Program-made: the position numbers and the translations under genes | Notes under the pieces: model-generated | The model's database searches: none | What the model was told of the DNA's origin: nothing | What the model saw: only the letters and a program-made list of their open reading frames with translations | Shown here: piece after piece, positions 45,508-57,180 of the stretch | Position numbering within the stretch: the stretch's first letter is position 1 | How the letters are laid out: each line of letters opens with the position of its first letter | Origin: Companilactobacillus bobalius | GTDB taxonomy: Bacteria; Bacillota; Bacilli; Lactobacillales; Lactobacillaceae | Direction of reading: 5' to 3' | Length of the DNA: 64,000 nt | NCBI RefSeq assembly: GCF_009764355.1 | Contig: NZ_LNUA01000077.1 | Location: forward strand, 186,001 to 250,000

Positions 45508-45580
45508 GGAGGATTAGCTCAGCTGGGAGAGCATCTGCCTTACAAGCAGGAGGTCACAGGTTCGAACCCTGTATCCTCCA
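45508..45580 (+). tRNA. tRNA-Val (anticodon TAC)
   Basis: Complete cloverleaf: acceptor GGAGGAT/ATCCTCC, D arm, anticodon loop CTTACAA, GGTTCGAACC T arm. The discriminator A is encoded; the 3' CCA must be added enzymatically. First of five tRNAs in one operon. Confidence 0.96.
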
Positions 45581-45617
45581 TTAAGCAAAATGCTTAGTGG
45601 AAATCATTTAGTTTTTT

Positions 45618-45700
45618 GCGGGTGTGGCGGAATTGGCAGACGCGCTAGATTTAGGTTCTAGTGTCCAGTGGACATGAAGGTTCAAGTCCTTTCACCCGTA
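45618..45700 (+). tRNA. tRNA-Leu (anticodon TAG)
   Basis: Class II tRNA with a long variable arm (GTGTCCAGTGGACAT region), acceptor GCGGGTG/CACCCGT, anticodon loop TTTAGGT. CCA not encoded. Confidence 0.95.
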
Positions 45701-45764
45701 TTGATAATTGGTCTTGCAAAAGGATTAATTATTGTGTATTATGTTAGATGTCGTTTGGCATAAT

Positions 45765-45837
45765 GCCGACTTAGCTCAGTTGGCAGAGCATCTGTCTTGT
45801 AAACAGGGGGTCGGAGGTTCGAATCCTCTAGTCGGCA
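45765..45837 (+). tRNA. tRNA-Thr (anticodon TGT)
   Basis: Acceptor GCCGACT/AGTCGGC, anticodon loop CTTGTAA, T arm GGTTCGAATCC. CCA not encoded. Confidence 0.96.
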
Positions 45838-45847
45838 TAGTCATAAT

Positions 45848-45919
45848 GCGGAAGTAGTTCAGTGGTAGAACATCACCTTGCCATGGTGGGGGTCGCGGGT
45901 TCGAATCCCGTCTTCCGCT
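45848..45919 (+). tRNA. tRNA-Gly (anticodon GCC)
   Basis: Acceptor GCGGAAG/CTTCCGC, anticodon loop TTGCCAT. Ten bases after tRNA-Thr; CCA not encoded. Confidence 0.96.
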
Positions 45920-45930
45920 TAGAGAGGTTT

Positions 45931-46004
45931 CGGGAAATAGCTCAGCTTGGTAGAGCGTCACGTTCGGGGCGTGAAGGCCGCAAGTTCGAATCTTGTTTTC
46001 CCGA
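45931..46004 (+). tRNA. tRNA-Pro (anticodon CGG)
   Basis: Acceptor CGGGAAA/TTTCCCG, anticodon stem TCACG/CGTGA with loop TTCGGGG, so the anticodon reads CGG (codon CCG). A TGG isoacceptor must exist elsewhere to read other Pro codons. Confidence 0.9.
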
Positions 46005-46021
46005 TTCCATGATAAGTTTAA

Positions 46022-46062
46022 AAGGGTAATTAATTCTGAAAATGAATTGATTACCTTTTTTC
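46022..46062 (+). terminator. Terminator of the tRNA operon
   Basis: AAGGGTAATTAATTC / GAATTGATTACCTT stem and six T. The 185 bp from here to clpC hold only the clpC promoter. Confidence 0.85.
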
Positions 46063-46183
46063 GTTCTCTAAAGATTTTTTTGAAGTCAGGAATCAATTAT
46101 AAATCTCGTGAATGTGTTAGGATTCTATTGGAGGCAAAATCTGAAGAATTATTAACTTTTTTATATTTTGCAAGATGAAATAA

Positions 46184-46211
46184 TTGCTTTTTTTTGAAAC
46201 ATAATTATACT
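46184..46211 (+). promoter_or_regulatory. clpC promoter
   Basis: TTGCTT (46184-46189), 16-bp spacer, TATACT (46206-46211). No CtsR heptad direct repeat (GGTCAAA) or CIRCE element is visible around it. Confidence 0.55.
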
Positions 46212-46247
46212 TTCTAAACAGACACTTAAAAAGTAGAGGTAACATTA

Positions 46248-48734
46248 ATGGACAAAGTATTTACCGAAAGCGCCAAGAATGCACTAGTTTTAGCTCAAGA
46301 ACAAGCCAATACATTTCATCATAATGCCGTTGGTACAGAACATATTCTACTTGGGTTAGTAATGGAAAATGATGGTATTGCCGGTATTACTTTGAGAGAT
46401 CTAGCTGTAAGTGATCGAGATGTTGAAGAGGAGATTGAACATCTGACAGGTTATGGGGATGTCTCATCTAATACCGCTAAAGGAATTTATTTACCATATT
46501 CCCCTAAGGGACAAATGATTTTGAGCAATGCGGAAGAAGATTCTAACCTATATAAGGCTAACCGTATTGGTACAGAACATATTTTATTAGCAATTCTTGA
46601 TGATGCTGATAATTTGGCTAACCGTATTTTGGTTAATTTAGGATTGAGCCTATCTAAGACTAAATCTTTACTATTAAGTAAAATGGGTATGTCAAACAAG
46701 GCTGCGCGTCGTGGCTTTGCTTCTAACTTAAATAAACAAAAGAATCAACAATCACAAGGTGGAACTCCAACATTGGATTCTCTAGCTCGTGATTTGACTA
46801 AACTAGCTCGTGATAATCAAATCGATCCTGTTATTGGTCGTAAAAAAGAAGTTGATCGAACTATCCAGATCTTGAGCCGTCGTACAAAGAATAATCCTGT
46901 TCTAGTCGGTGAACCTGGTGTTGGTAAGACAGCAATTGCTGAGGGATTAGCTATTGCTATCATTAAAAAAGAAGTTCCATTAGATATGCAAAACAAACGT
47001 ATCATGATGTTAGATATGGGATCATTAGTAGCCGGTACTAAATATCGTGGTGAGTTTGAAGATCGTTTAAAGAAAATTATTAAAGAAATTTACGAAGACA
47101 AGCACGTTATTCTCTTTATTGATGAATTACATACGTTGATTGGTGCTGGTGGTGCTGAAGGTGCAATTGACGCATCTAATATTTTAAAACCTGCCTTAGC
47201 TCGTGGTGAGTTGCAATTGATCGGTGCAACAACATCTAATGAGTATCAAAAGTACATTGAAAAGGATACAGCTTTAGAGCGTCGTTTTGCTAAAGTCTAC
47301 GTTGAAGAGCCTAGTGCGGAAGATTCTGTTAAGATTTTGACAGGACTTCGTCCAAGATATGAACAGCATCATGGCTTGACAATTTCTGATGAAGCTGTTG
47401 AAGCAGCAGTTCGTCTTTCTACACGTTACTTAACCAATCGTTTCTTACCAGATAAGGCTATTGACTTAATGGATGAAGCTTCGGCTAAGGTTAGAATCCA
47501 CAATGTATCTAAGAATAACAAACTTGAAGAATTATCTAATCAAGCTTTGAAATTGATGGATGACAAGAATAACGCAATTTTGGATCAAGACTTTGAAAAA
47601 GCCGCTAAGATTCGTGAACAAGAACAAACTGTTCAAGCTGAAATTGCTAAGTTAAACGACAAGAAATCAACACAAAAGAAGCCTGTTGTAACAGCAGATG
47701 ATATTGCAGAGATTATTGCCGAATGGACTGGGGTTCCAGTTAAGCAAATCACTCGTAAAGAGAGTGAGAAGTTACTTAACCTTGAAAAAGAACTTCATAA
47801 ACGTGTTATTGGTCAGGATAATGCTATTAATGCCGTTTCACGAGCAATTCGTCGTGCTAGAAGTGGAATGAAAGATCCTAATCGTCCAATCGGTTCATTT
47901 ATGTTCTTAGGACCTACTGGTGTTGGTAAGACTGAATTAGCTAAATCAATTGCTGAAGTAATGTTTGGTTCTGAAGACAATCTGATTCGTGTTGATATGT
48001 CAGAATACATGGAACAATACAGTACTTCTAAGCTGATTGGTTCAGCTCCTGGATATGTTGGCTTTGATGACGGTGGTCAATTGACAGAGAAGGTTAGAAA
48101 TGAACCTTACTCAGTTGTTCTACTTGATGAAGTTGAAAAGGCCCATCCAGATGTTTTCAATATTCTATTGCAAGTTCTTGACGATGGTATCTTAACGGAT
48201 GCTAAAGGTCGTAAAGTTGATTTCCGAAACACTATTATTATCATGACTTCTAACCTTGGTGCTAGATCGCTAGAAGATGACAAATCAGTTGGTTTTGGTG
48301 CTAAAGATGTTCACGATGACTTTAAGGAAATGCAGGAACGTATCAATACAGAATTGAAACGCTTCTTCCGTCCTGAATTTTTGAACCGTATTGATGAAAC
48401 AATCATCTTTAAGGCTCTAGATAAAGAACAACTTAAGGATATTGCTAAGATTATGAGCAATAACTTGAGAAAACGTCTTGCTGAAAGAGAAATTAAGTTA
48501 GTTATCACGCCAACAGCTTATAGTGATTTGGTAAAAGATGGCTATAATCCTGAATATGGTGCTCGTCCAATGAGAAGAACCATCCAAAGAGAAATTGAAG
48601 ATCCAGTCAGTGAACAATTACTTATGGGGAACGTTAAAGCCGGTGATTCAATTAAGGTTGGCTCTAAGAAAGGGAAGTTAACTGTTACAGTTGACAGTCC
48701 TAATAGTAAAGAAGCAGTATCTAATCAAAAATAA
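46248..48734 (+). CDS. clpC: ATP-dependent Clp protease ATP-binding subunit ClpC
   Basis: An 828-residue AAA+ unfoldase. It has a Clp N-domain with two repeats (about 1-145), AAA-1 with [14 protein letters not shown] (about 222), a UVR-like coiled-coil M-domain ([13 protein letters not shown], about 445), and AAA-2 with [14 protein letters not shown] (about 555). It feeds substrates to ClpP for degradation of misfolded and regulatory proteins. In Bacilli clpC normally follows ctsR (and mcsA-mcsB in Bacillus); here it stands alone after a tRNA operon, with its own promoter. RBS AGAGGT upstream. rpoB follows, as in other lactobacilli. Confidence 0.95.
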   Translation: MDKVFTESAKNALVLAQEQANTFHHNAVGTEHILLGLVMENDGIAGITLRDLAVSDRDVEEEIEHLTGYGDVSSNTAKGIYLPYSPKGQMILSNAEEDSNLYKANRIGTEHILLAILDDADNLANRILVNLGLSLSKTKSLLLSKMGMSNKAARRGFASNLNKQKNQQSQGGTPTLDSLARDLTKLARDNQIDPVIGRKKEVDRTIQILSRRTKNNPVLVGEPGVGKTAIAEGLAIAIIKKEVPLDMQNKRIMMLDMGSLVAGTKYRGEFEDRLKKIIKEIYEDKHVILFIDELHTLIGAGGAEGAIDASNILKPALARGELQLIGATTSNEYQKYIEKDTALERRFAKVYVEEPSAEDSVKILTGLRPRYEQHHGLTISDEAVEAAVRLSTRYLTNRFLPDKAIDLMDEASAKVRIHNVSKNNKLEELSNQALKLMDDKNNAILDQDFEKAAKIREQEQTVQAEIAKLNDKKSTQKKPVVTADDIAEIIAEWTGVPVKQITRKESEKLLNLEKELHKRVIGQDNAINAVSRAIRRARSGMKDPNRPIGSFMFLGPTGVGKTELAKSIAEVMFGSEDNLIRVDMSEYMEQYSTSKLIGSAPGYVGFDDGGQLTEKVRNEPYSVVLLDEVEKAHPDVFNILLQVLDDGILTDAKGRKVDFRNTIIIMTSNLGARSLEDDKSVGFGAKDVHDDFKEMQERINTELKRFFRPEFLNRIDETIIFKALDKEQLKDIAKIMSNNLRKRLAEREIKLVITPTAYSDLVKDGYNPEYGARPMRRTIQREIEDPVSEQLLMGNVKAGDSIKVGSKKGKLTVTVDSPNSKEAVSNQK

Positions 48735-48746
48735 TAGACTTGACTA

Positions 48747-48775
48747 TTGACAAGAAGAGTGCTTAAGTGTATTAT
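48747..48775 (+). promoter_or_regulatory. rpoB promoter P1
   Basis: TTGACA (48747-48752), 17-bp spacer, TATTAT (48770-48775), a strong sigma-A match 13 bp after the clpC stop. Confidence 0.75.
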
Positions 48776-48781
48776 TTCTTT

Positions 48782-48883
48782 TGGGATTCATAGTTCAAAT
48801 TGCAGACCGCGATCTATTGTCCGTGGTTATGCTAAATAAAAAACACAAAAATAGATTTTCGTTTCTATTTTTGGTTTTTTTTT
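48782..48883 (+). ncRNA. Structured rpoB leader, candidate Lacto-rpoB RNA motif
   Basis: Transcript from P1 would begin near 48782. It carries a small hairpin ACCGCG (48806-48811) / CGTGGT (48822-48827) with flanking conserved-looking sequence, then a terminator. A lactobacillus-specific RNA upstream of rpoB (Lacto-rpoB in Rfam) is known; identity here is a guess from position and was not checked against the model. Confidence 0.4.
48847..48883 (+). terminator. Terminator within the rpoB leader
   Basis: AAAAATAGA / TCTATTTTT stem, GG, then nine T. Could terminate clpC transcripts or attenuate transcription from P1. Confidence 0.75.
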
Positions 48884-48889
48884 GCCTTA

Positions 48890-48910
48890 AAACAGGTTTT
48901 AAAACCGTTT
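48890..48910. repeat. Palindrome between the rpoB leader terminator and P2
   Basis: AAAC-A-GGTTTTAAAACC-G-TTT; the central 12 bp are a perfect palindrome. It overlaps the -35 (TTTACA, 48908-48913) of a second possible promoter P2 (18-bp spacer, TGTAAT at 48932-48937). Confidence 0.5.
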
Positions 48911-48982
48911 ACAGGTAATTTGTAATCAAATTGTAATATTTGAGGTCTGGATTTGAACAAAATATATGTTGAGGTGAAAAAT

Positions 48983-51900
48983 TTGACTTATCATAACGTT
49001 AATTATGGTGCACACCGTGTTCGTCGTAGTTATGCAAAGATCAAGGAAGTACTTCCACTGCCAAATTTGATTGACATCCAAACAAACTCTTATAAATGGT
49101 TCTTAGACGAAGGACTAAAAGATATGTTTGACGATATTATGCCAATTGATGATTTTGCTGGAAACCTTTCTTTGGAATACGTCGGTTACAAGTTACTAGA
49201 ACCAAAATATACTGTTGAAGAAGCTAGAGCACATGACGCTAACTTCTCAGCACCATTACATGTAACATTGAAATTGACTAATCATGAAACTGGTGAAATC
49301 AAGACACAAGATGTTTTCTTTGGTGATTTCCCTATCATGACTGATGAAGGAACTTTCATCATCAACGGTGCTGAACGTGTTATTGTTTCTCAATTAGTAC
49401 GTTCACCTGGTATTTACTACAATCAAGACACAGATAAAAATGGTCGTGAGAACTATGGTACAACTGTTATTCCTAACCGTGGTGCATGGTTGGAATTTGA
49501 AACAGATGCCAAAGGTCTTGGCTATGTAAGAATCGATAGAACTAGAAAATTACCTATTTCTGAATTAGTTAGAGCTCTTGGCTTTGGTAGTGATTCAGAA
49601 GTTCTTGATATTTTTGGTGAAAACGATACTTTAAACCTAACACTTGAAAAAGATGTTCATAAAGATACAAATGATTCGCGTGTTGAAGAAGCCTTGAAGG
49701 ATATCTATGAAAGACTCCGTCCTGGTGAACCAAAGACTGCAGATAGTTCTCGTTCATTGCTATATGCTAGATTCTTTGATCCACGTCGTTATGACTTAGC
49801 TCCTGTTGGTCGTTACAAGATCAATAAGAAGTTAAACCTTAAGACAAGACTTTTGAACAAGACTTTGGCTGAAACATTAGCTGACCCTGATACAGGTGAA
49901 GTTGTTTTAGCTAAGGATACTCTAATTGACCGCGATGCTATGAACAAATTGAGTCCATATCTTGAAAGAGATGATTTCAAGACAGTTACATTGACTCCTT
50001 CTGATGAAGGTGTTCTAACAGACCCAATTACTGTTCAAATCATCAAAGTTTATTCAGAAGCTGACAATGAAAAAGTTGTTAATATTATTGGTAACGGTCA
50101 TATTCCAGAAGAAAACCGTACAATTACACCAGCCGATATTTTAGCCGGTATTAACTACTTCTTAAACTTGAAGGAAAACATCGGTACAACAGATGATATT
50201 GATCACTTGGGTAACCGTCGTATTCGTTCAGTTGGTGAATTGCTACAAAACCAATTCCGTATTGGTCTATCACGTATGGAACGTGTTGTACGTGAAAGAA
50301 TGTCAATTCAAGATTCAGCTACTGTAACACCTCAACAATTGATTAATATCAGACCAGTTGTTGCTTCAATTAAGGAATTCTTTGGTTCATCACAATTGTC
50401 ACAATTCATGGATCAAACTAATCCACTTGGAGAACTAGAACATAAGCGTCGTCTATCAGCTCTTGGACCTGGTGGTTTGACTCGTGATCGTGCCGGATAT
50501 GAAGTTCGTGATGTTCACTATACTCACTATGGTCGTATGTGTCCTATTGAAACACCAGAAGGTCCTAATATCGGACTTATTAATAACTTGGCTTCATACG
50601 CTATTATTAATAAATATGGTTTCATCGAAACACCATATCGTCGTGTTTCATGGGATACTCACAAAGTAACTGATAAGATCGATTACTTAACTGCTGACGA
50701 AGAAGATAACTATGTTGTTGCTCAAGCTAATACACCATTGGAAGATGATGGTTCATTTACAGACAACACAATCTTGGCTCGTCACAAAGATGACAACATT
50801 GAAACTACTCCAGAAAAAGTCGATTACATGGACGTTTCTCCTAAGCAAGTAGTTTCTGTAGCTACTGCATGTATTCCTTTCTTGGAAAATGATGATTCGA
50901 ACCGTGCCTTGATGGGTGCTAATATGCAACGTCAAGCTGTTCCTTTGATCAATCCACATGCACCACTTGTTGGTACTGGTATGGAATATATCGCTGCTCA
51001 TGATTCTGGTGCTGCTCTATTAGCCGATCATGATGGTGTTGTTGAATATGTTGATGCTAAGAAAGTTACTATCAAACGTGACGAAGACGGCACAACAGAT
51101 ACTTATAAGGTAACTAAATTCCGTCGTTCAAATAATGGTAAGAGTTACAACCAAAGACCTATTGTCCACAAGGATGAAAAGATCAAGAAGGGTGATATCA
51201 TTGCCGATGGTCCTGCTATGGAAAATGGTGAGTTAGCCCTTGGTCAAAACCCACTTATTGCCTTTATGACATGGAATATGTATAACTACGAAGATGCTAT
51301 CGTACTTTCAGAAAAACTAGTACGTGAAGATGCATATACTTCAATTCATATTGAAGAGTATGAATCAGAAGCACGTGATACAAAGCTTGGACCTGAAGAA
51401 ATCACACGTGAAATTCCTAACGTTGGTGAAGATTCACTTAAGGATCTTGATGAATTCGGTATTATCCGTGTTGGTGCTGAAGTTCGTGATGGTGATATCT
51501 TAGTTGGTAAAGTTACACCTAAGGGTGTTACAGAACTATCAGCTGAAGAGAGATTGTTACATGCTATCTTTGGTGAAAAAGCTCGTGAAGTTCGTGATAC
51601 TTCACTTCGTGTACCACATGGTGGTGGCGGAATTATCCAAGATGTTAAGGTCTTCACTCGTGAAGCCGGAGACGAACTTGATCCTGGTGTTAACATGTTA
51701 GTTCGTGTTTACATTGCTCAAAAGCGTAAGATTCAAGTTGGTGATAAGATGTCTGGTCGTCATGGTAACAAGGGTACTGTTTCAATCGTTGTACCAGAAG
51801 AAGATATGCCTTACATGCCAGATGGTACTCCAGTAGATATCCTATTGAACCCAATGGGTGTTCCATCACGTATGAATATCGGACAAGTTCTTGATCTTCA

Positions 51901-52588
51901 TTTAGGTATGGCTGCTAGAAAACTTGGTATCCACGTTTCAACACCTGTTTTCGATGGTGTAAGTAATGATGAACTTTGGGACATTGTTAAAGAAGCTGAT
52001 ATGGATACAGATGGTAAGTCAATTCTTTATGATGGACGCACTGGTGAACCATTCAAGAACCGTGTATCAGTTGGTGTCATGTACTACTTGAAACTAGCTC
52101 ACATGGTTGATGATAAACTTCATGCTCGTTCAATCGGACCATACTCACTAGTTACTCAACAACCACTTGGTGGTAAAGCACAATTTGGTGGTCAGAGATT
52201 TGGTGAAATGGAAGTTTGGGCCCTTGAAGCTTACGGTGCCGCATATACACTTCAAGAAATCTTGACATACAAGTCAGATGATATTGTTGGTCGTGTAAAG
52301 ACTTATGAAGCTATCGTTAAGGGTGAAAGTATTCCTAAACCTGGTGTTCCTGAATCATTCCGTGTTCTTGTCAAAGAACTACAAGCTCTTGGATTGGACA
52401 TGAAAGTTCTAGATGCACATAAGAAGGAAATTGAACTTAGAGATATGGATGATGACGAAGATACAGTTAGTGTCGATGCCTTATCTAAATTCGCTAAACA
52501 ACAAGAACAAAAACGTGCTGAAGAAGAAGCTAAAAAGCTTGAAGCATCAAAGGATTCAACTGAAACTAGTACAAAGTCAGAAAACTAG
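48983..52588 (+). CDS. rpoB: RNA polymerase beta subunit
   Basis: A 1201-residue beta subunit. The rifampicin pocket reads [20 protein letters not shown] and continues [12 protein letters not shown], with Gln, Asp, His and Ser at the classic resistance positions, so the site looks wild type. The active-site Lys/His region ([12 protein letters not shown]) is intact. A charged tail of about 50 residues closes the protein. TTG at 48983 is chosen because GAGGTG is 6 bases upstream and lactobacillus RpoB proteins start at this position with TTG; an upstream in-frame TTG at 48953 lacks an RBS. Cotranscribed with rpoC. Confidence 0.96.
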   Translation: MTYHNVNYGAHRVRRSYAKIKEVLPLPNLIDIQTNSYKWFLDEGLKDMFDDIMPIDDFAGNLSLEYVGYKLLEPKYTVEEARAHDANFSAPLHVTLKLTNHETGEIKTQDVFFGDFPIMTDEGTFIINGAERVIVSQLVRSPGIYYNQDTDKNGRENYGTTVIPNRGAWLEFETDAKGLGYVRIDRTRKLPISELVRALGFGSDSEVLDIFGENDTLNLTLEKDVHKDTNDSRVEEALKDIYERLRPGEPKTADSSRSLLYARFFDPRRYDLAPVGRYKINKKLNLKTRLLNKTLAETLADPDTGEVVLAKDTLIDRDAMNKLSPYLERDDFKTVTLTPSDEGVLTDPITVQIIKVYSEADNEKVVNIIGNGHIPEENRTITPADILAGINYFLNLKENIGTTDDIDHLGNRRIRSVGELLQNQFRIGLSRMERVVRERMSIQDSATVTPQQLINIRPVVASIKEFFGSSQLSQFMDQTNPLGELEHKRRLSALGPGGLTRDRAGYEVRDVHYTHYGRMCPIETPEGPNIGLINNLASYAIINKYGFIETPYRRVSWDTHKVTDKIDYLTADEEDNYVVAQANTPLEDDGSFTDNTILARHKDDNIETTPEKVDYMDVSPKQVVSVATACIPFLENDDSNRALMGANMQRQAVPLINPHAPLVGTGMEYIAAHDSGAALLADHDGVVEYVDAKKVTIKRDEDGTTDTYKVTKFRRSNNGKSYNQRPIVHKDEKIKKGDIIADGPAMENGELALGQNPLIAFMTWNMYNYEDAIVLSEKLVREDAYTSIHIEEYESEARDTKLGPEEITREIPNVGEDSLKDLDEFGIIRVGAEVRDGDILVGKVTPKGVTELSAEERLLHAIFGEKAREVRDTSLRVPHGGGGIIQDVKVFTREAGDELDPGVNMLVRVYIAQKRKIQVGDKMSGRHGNKGTVSIVVPEEDMPYMPDGTPVDILLNPMGVPSRMNIGQVLDLHLGMAARKLGIHVSTPVFDGVSNDELWDIVKEADMDTDGKSILYDGRTGEPFKNRVSVGVMYYLKLAHMVDDKLHARSIGPYSLVTQQPLGGKAQFGGQRFGEMEVWALEAYGAAYTLQEILTYKSDDIVGRVKTYEAIVKGESIPKPGVPESFRVLVKELQALGLDMKVLDAHKKEIELRDMDDDEDTVSVDALSKFAKQQEQKRAEEEAKKLEASKDSTETSTKSEN

Positions 52589-52612
52589 TTAAAACTGTAG
52601 GGAGGTTACCTT

Positions 52613-55600
52613 TTGATAGACGTTAATAAATTCGATAGTATGCAAATTGGTTTAGCATCTCCTGATAAGATTCGTAGTTGGTCTTATGGAGAAGTTAAGA
52701 AACCAGAAACTATTAACTACCGTACTTTAAAACCAGAAAAAGATGGTCTATTCGATGAAAGAATCTTTGGACCAACTAAAGACTGGGAATGTGCCTGTGG
52801 TAAGTACAAACGTATCCGTTATAAGGGTATTGTTTGTGACCGCTGTGGTGTTGAAGTTACTCGTTCAAAAGTTCGTCGTGAACGTATGGCTCATATTGAA
52901 CTAGCAGCTCCTGTATCACATATTTGGTACTTTAAGGGAATCCCATCACGTATGGGACTCGTATTGGACATGAGTCCAAGAAACTTGGAAGAAGTAATCT
53001 ACTTTGCATCATATGTAGTTATTGATCCTGGTGAAACAGATCTAGAAAAGAAACAATTATTGACTGAAACAGAATATCGTAAGAAGCGTGAAGAATTTGG
53101 TAACAAATTCGTCGCTGAAATGGGTGCCGAAGGTATTCGTGATCTTCTAAGACAAGTTGATATGGATTCTGAAGTTAAAGAGTTACGTGAAACATTGAAG
53201 TCCGCTCAAGGTCAAAAACGTACACGTGCTATCAGACGTTTGGATATTTTAAGTGCCTTCCAAAAATCAGGTAATAAACCTGAATGGATGGTAATGGAAG
53301 CAATTCCTGTTATTCCACCTGATCTTCGTCCTATGGTTCAACTAGAAGGTGGCCGTTTTGCTACTTCTGACTTGAACGATTTGTATCGTCGTGTTATTAA
53401 CCGTAACAACCGTTTGAAGAGATTGTTAGATCTACATGCTCCTAACATCATTGTTCAAAACGAAAAACGTATGTTGCAAGAAGCTGTTGATGCCTTGATC
53501 GATAATGGTCGTCGTGGCCGTCCTGTTACAGGACCTGGTAACCGTCCATTGAAGTCACTATCACATATGCTTAAAGGTAAGCAAGGACGTTTCCGTCAAA
53601 ACTTACTTGGTAAACGTGTTGATTACTCAGGACGTTCAGTTATCGATGTTGGACCTACATTGAAGTTCTATCAATGTGGATTGCCTCGTGAAATGGCTTT
53701 GGAATTGTTCAAACCATTCGTTATGCATGAACTTGTTAAGCGTGAAATTGCTTCTAACGTCAAGAATGCTAGAAGAAAGATTGATCGCCAAGATGATGAC
53801 ATTTGGGATGTACTAGAAGACGTTATCAAAGAACGTCCAGTATTACTTAACCGTGCTCCTACGCTTCATAGACTAGGTATTCAAGCCTTTGAACCTGTAT
53901 TGGTTGATGGTAAGTCAATTCGTTTGCATCCACTTGCTTGTGAAGCTTACAATGCCGATTTTGATGGTGATCAGATGGCTATCCATGTGCCACTATCAGA
54001 TGAAGCTCAAGCTGAAGCACGTATGTTAATGCTTGCTGCTCACCATATCCTTGCTCCTAAAGATGGTAAACCTATCGTTACACCTTCACAGGATGTTGTT
54101 TTAGGTAACTACTATCTAACAATTGAAACAAGACATATGACTGGTGAAGGTAAGATCTTCAAAGATTCCAACGAAGTTCAAACAGCTTTGCTAAATGGTG
54201 ATGTTCATTACCATACAAGAATTGGTATTGCTGTTGATTCAATGCCTAATAAGCCATTCAAGGATGATCAAAGAGATAAAGTTATGATTACTAGTGTTGG
54301 TAAAGTAATCTTTAACGAAATTCTTCCAGAAGATTTCCCATACTTGAATGAACCAACTGATGACAATTTAAAGAATGGTGTTCCTGACAAATACTTCCTA
54401 GGTAAAGGTGAAGATATTCATCAACGTCTTGATGAAATGGATCTAGTAGATCCACTTAAGAGTGGTTATCTATCAGATATCATTGCCCAAATCTTTAAAG
54501 TATATCGTGTTCAAAGAACATCATCACTTCTTGATGATATGAAAGAATTAGGTTACACAATTTGTACACTATCTGGTTTAACAGTTGGTGTTACAGATGT
54601 TCCTAACTTAACTCAAAAACCTGAAATTGTTGAAAAGGCTCACAAACAAGTTGCTTCAATCTCTAAGCAATTCCGTCGTGGTCTTATCACTGACAACGAA
54701 CGACATGATCGTGTTATTAGTGTTTGGAACGATACAAAGGATGAAATTCAACAATTGTTGATCGATTCATTTGATCCTACAAACCCTATCTCAATGATGT
54801 CTGATTCCGGTGCTCGTGGTAACATCTCAAACTTTACACAACTAGCTGGTATGCGTGGACTTATGGCTGCTCCTAATGGTGGTATGATGGAAATCCCTGT
54901 TATTTCTAACTTCCGTGAAGGACTATCTGTCATGGAAATGTTCATGTCAACCCACGGTGCTCGTAAAGGTATGACTGATACAGCCTTGAAGACTGCTAAC
55001 TCAGGTTACTTAACACGTCGTTTAGTTGATGTTGCTCAAGATGTTATTGTTCGTGAAGAAGATTGTGGTACTGACCGTGGACTTGTTGTAAGTTCAATCA
55101 TGGAAGGTACAGATATGATCGAACCATTGTATGACAGACTTGTTGGTCGTTATACACAAAAGACAGTTAAAGATCCTAAGACAGGCGAAGTTATCGTACC
55201 TCGTGGTGTCATGATGGATGAAACAATGGCTCAAAAGGTCGTTGATGCTGGTGTTACACACGTTACAATTCGTTCAGCATTCACATGTGATACAAAGCAT
55301 GGTGTATGTAAGAAATGTTACGGTCGTAACCTTGCTACTGGTGAAGAAGTTGAAATTGGTGAAGCAGTTGGTACTGTTGCTGCTCAATCAATCGGTGAAC
55401 CAGGTACACAATTAACTATGCGTAACTTCCATACCGGTGGTGTTGCTGGTGGTGACGATATTACTCAAGGACTTCCTCGTGTTCAAGAAATTGTTGAAGC
55501 TAGAAATCCTAAAGGTCTTGCCGTTATTTCAGAGGTTGATGGTACAATTACAGCCATCGATGAAAATCCAGCAGAACACACCAAGGAAATTACTGTTCAA

Positions 55601-56278
55601 GGTGATATTGATACTAGAACATATAGTGTTCCTTATACATCAAGTGTTGCGGTTGCCGAAGGTGATCACGTTAAACGTGGTGGTAAGTTAACACAAGGTT
55701 CAATTGATCCTAAGGAATTGATCAAAGTTACAAACGTTCTACATACAGAAAACTACTTGCTTGCTGAAGTTCAAAAGGTTTACCGTATGCAGGGTGTTGA
55801 TATCTCTGATAAGCACTTTGAGGTTATGGTTAGACAAATGCTTAGAAAGATCCGTATTCTTGATCCTGGTGATACAGATGTATTGCCTGGTCAATTGATG
55901 GATATTTCACAATTTACTGACCATAACCGTGAAACATTGTTCAATGGTGGTATTCCTGCTACTGGACGTCCAGTACTTCTTGGTATTACTAAGGCTTCTC
56001 TTGAAACAAACAGTTTCTTGTCAGCCGCTTCCTTCCAGGAAACAACAAGAGTTCTTACTGATGCTTCAATTCGTGGTAAGAATGATCCACTTCTTGGACT
56101 TAAGGAAAATGTTATTATTGGTAAACTTATTCCTGCCGGTACTGGTATGGCTAAGTACAACCATATGGAACCAAAGAAGACTGGCCCTATGGCAGATAAC
56201 TCTTTGAATGGTGCCTACACAATTTCTGACATCGAAGCTCAAATGAAAGCTGAAGATGCAGCTAAATCAGAAAAATAG
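52613..56278 (+). CDS. rpoC: RNA polymerase beta' subunit
   Basis: A 1221-residue beta' subunit. The N-terminal zinc site C-x-C...C-x2-C (CACGKY...CDRCGVEV) is followed by catalytic [10 protein letters not shown] with three Mg-binding Asp residues, the bridge helix/trigger loop region, and the second zinc-binding cluster ([16 protein letters not shown]). With beta, alpha and omega it forms core RNAP; RpoE (delta, 11098) also binds it. TTG start with GGGAGG 7 bases upstream. It lies 24 bp after rpoB and ends at a terminator. Confidence 0.97.
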   Translation: MIDVNKFDSMQIGLASPDKIRSWSYGEVKKPETINYRTLKPEKDGLFDERIFGPTKDWECACGKYKRIRYKGIVCDRCGVEVTRSKVRRERMAHIELAAPVSHIWYFKGIPSRMGLVLDMSPRNLEEVIYFASYVVIDPGETDLEKKQLLTETEYRKKREEFGNKFVAEMGAEGIRDLLRQVDMDSEVKELRETLKSAQGQKRTRAIRRLDILSAFQKSGNKPEWMVMEAIPVIPPDLRPMVQLEGGRFATSDLNDLYRRVINRNNRLKRLLDLHAPNIIVQNEKRMLQEAVDALIDNGRRGRPVTGPGNRPLKSLSHMLKGKQGRFRQNLLGKRVDYSGRSVIDVGPTLKFYQCGLPREMALELFKPFVMHELVKREIASNVKNARRKIDRQDDDIWDVLEDVIKERPVLLNRAPTLHRLGIQAFEPVLVDGKSIRLHPLACEAYNADFDGDQMAIHVPLSDEAQAEARMLMLAAHHILAPKDGKPIVTPSQDVVLGNYYLTIETRHMTGEGKIFKDSNEVQTALLNGDVHYHTRIGIAVDSMPNKPFKDDQRDKVMITSVGKVIFNEILPEDFPYLNEPTDDNLKNGVPDKYFLGKGEDIHQRLDEMDLVDPLKSGYLSDIIAQIFKVYRVQRTSSLLDDMKELGYTICTLSGLTVGVTDVPNLTQKPEIVEKAHKQVASISKQFRRGLITDNERHDRVISVWNDTKDEIQQLLIDSFDPTNPISMMSDSGARGNISNFTQLAGMRGLMAAPNGGMMEIPVISNFREGLSVMEMFMSTHGARKGMTDTALKTANSGYLTRRLVDVAQDVIVREEDCGTDRGLVVSSIMEGTDMIEPLYDRLVGRYTQKTVKDPKTGEVIVPRGVMMDETMAQKVVDAGVTHVTIRSAFTCDTKHGVCKKCYGRNLATGEEVEIGEAVGTVAAQSIGEPGTQLTMRNFHTGGVAGGDDITQGLPRVQEIVEARNPKGLAVISEVDGTITAIDENPAEHTKEITVQGDIDTRTYSVPYTSSVAVAEGDHVKRGGKLTQGSIDPKELIKVTNVLHTENYLLAEVQKVYRMQGVDISDKHFEVMVRQMLRKIRILDPGDTDVLPGQLMDISQFTDHNRETLFNGGIPATGRPVLLGITKASLETNSFLSAASFQETTRVLTDASIRGKNDPLLGLKENVIIGKLIPAGTGMAKYNHMEPKKTGPMADNSLNGAYTISDIEAQMKAEDAAKSEK

Positions 56279-56288
56279 TAATAAATGA

Positions 56289-56318
56289 AAAAGACGGCCG
56301 ATGAGGTCGTCTTTTTTT
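56289..56318 (+). terminator. Terminator after rpoC
   Basis: AAGACGGCC / GAGGTCGTCTT stem and seven T. Confidence 0.9.
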
Positions 56319-56361
56319 GTATAATGATGTTATTGATAGAAAATTTGGGAGGGTATGTATT

Positions 56362-57180
56362 TTGCAAAAACAAGAATTATCTTATGAAGATAGCAAGTTT
56401 ACTTTAGATACCTATTGGTTGGACCCCATTTCCGATTTTGATGAACCGGTTGATCAACCATTGGCGATTATTTGTCCAGGTGGTGCATTTAAATTTCAGT
56501 CGGACCGCGAAGCACAACCAATTGCCATGAAATTCAATGCAGCGGGAATGCACGCTTTAGTTTTACATTATCAATTGATTGAGGATGGCAAAGCTGTTTA
56601 TCCTTTGGCCTTGCAAGAGATGGCAACAACATTAAACTGGTTGAAGACACAAAGTGAGAGTCATCATATTGATTTGAACAAAGTTGTATTAGTTGGCTTT
56701 TCCGCTGGTGGACATGTAGTAGCTAGCTTTAATTCAATTATGTTAAATCCGGATGAACGTAAGAAGATTTTTACAGATGATTTAGAAGTAGAACCATCTG
56801 CTAATATATTAGGATATTCAGTTATTGATATGACACTTGGTTGGCCTAAAGATGAAGAATGGTCAATGAAGATTAGTCCGGATATCTATTACTGGCAAGC
56901 ACAAGAACATCTAACTAAGCATGGTAAACCAACATTCATTTGGCAAACGGTGACTGATGATACAGTCCCAGTTATGAATTCAATTATTTATGCACAAAAA
57001 ATGGATCTTCTAGAAATTCCTTATGAAATGCATCTTTTTGGTTCAGGTGGTCACGGATTATCACTTTCAACATATGTGACAAAACATCCAGATGGTGGAG
57101 ACTACAATGTTTATGATGCTAAATGGTGGGAATTATGTGTGAACTGGATGAAGCTCCAAGAAATTTTGCCTAAGTTCTAA
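56362..57180 (+). CDS. Alpha/beta hydrolase, acetyl-esterase-like
   Basis: A 272-residue hydrolase of the BD-FAE/acetyl-xylan-esterase-like group. It has an oxyanion motif CPGGAFKF (HGGGF equivalent, about residue 40), nucleophile GFSAGGHV (Ser about 118), a likely acid in TVTDDTVP and catalytic His in GSGGHGLS. No signal peptide, so intracellular. Lactobacillus relatives are often called lipase/esterase or xylan esterase; the substrate is unknown. TTG start at 56362 with GGGAGGG 8 bases before is preferred over starts inside the rpoC terminator. Its end overlaps the convergent comC by 11 bp. Confidence 0.8.
   Translation: MQKQELSYEDSKFTLDTYWLDPISDFDEPVDQPLAIICPGGAFKFQSDREAQPIAMKFNAAGMHALVLHYQLIEDGKAVYPLALQEMATTLNWLKTQSESHHIDLNKVVLVGFSAGGHVVASFNSIMLNPDERKKIFTDDLEVEPSANILGYSVIDMTLGWPKDEEWSMKISPDIYYWQAQEHLTKHGKPTFIWQTVTDDTVPVMNSIIYAQKMDLLEIPYEMHLFGSGGHGLSLSTYVTKHPDGGDYNVYDAKWWELCVNWMKLQEILPKF

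Noticed and set aside
45993..46178. ORF of 61 codons after the tRNA-Pro gene
   Set aside because: Starts inside the tRNA, runs through the tRNA operon terminator and has no RBS.
48953..48982. Upstream TTG start for rpoB
   Set aside because: No RBS; the TTG at 48983 has GAGGTG at the right distance and matches known RpoB N-termini.
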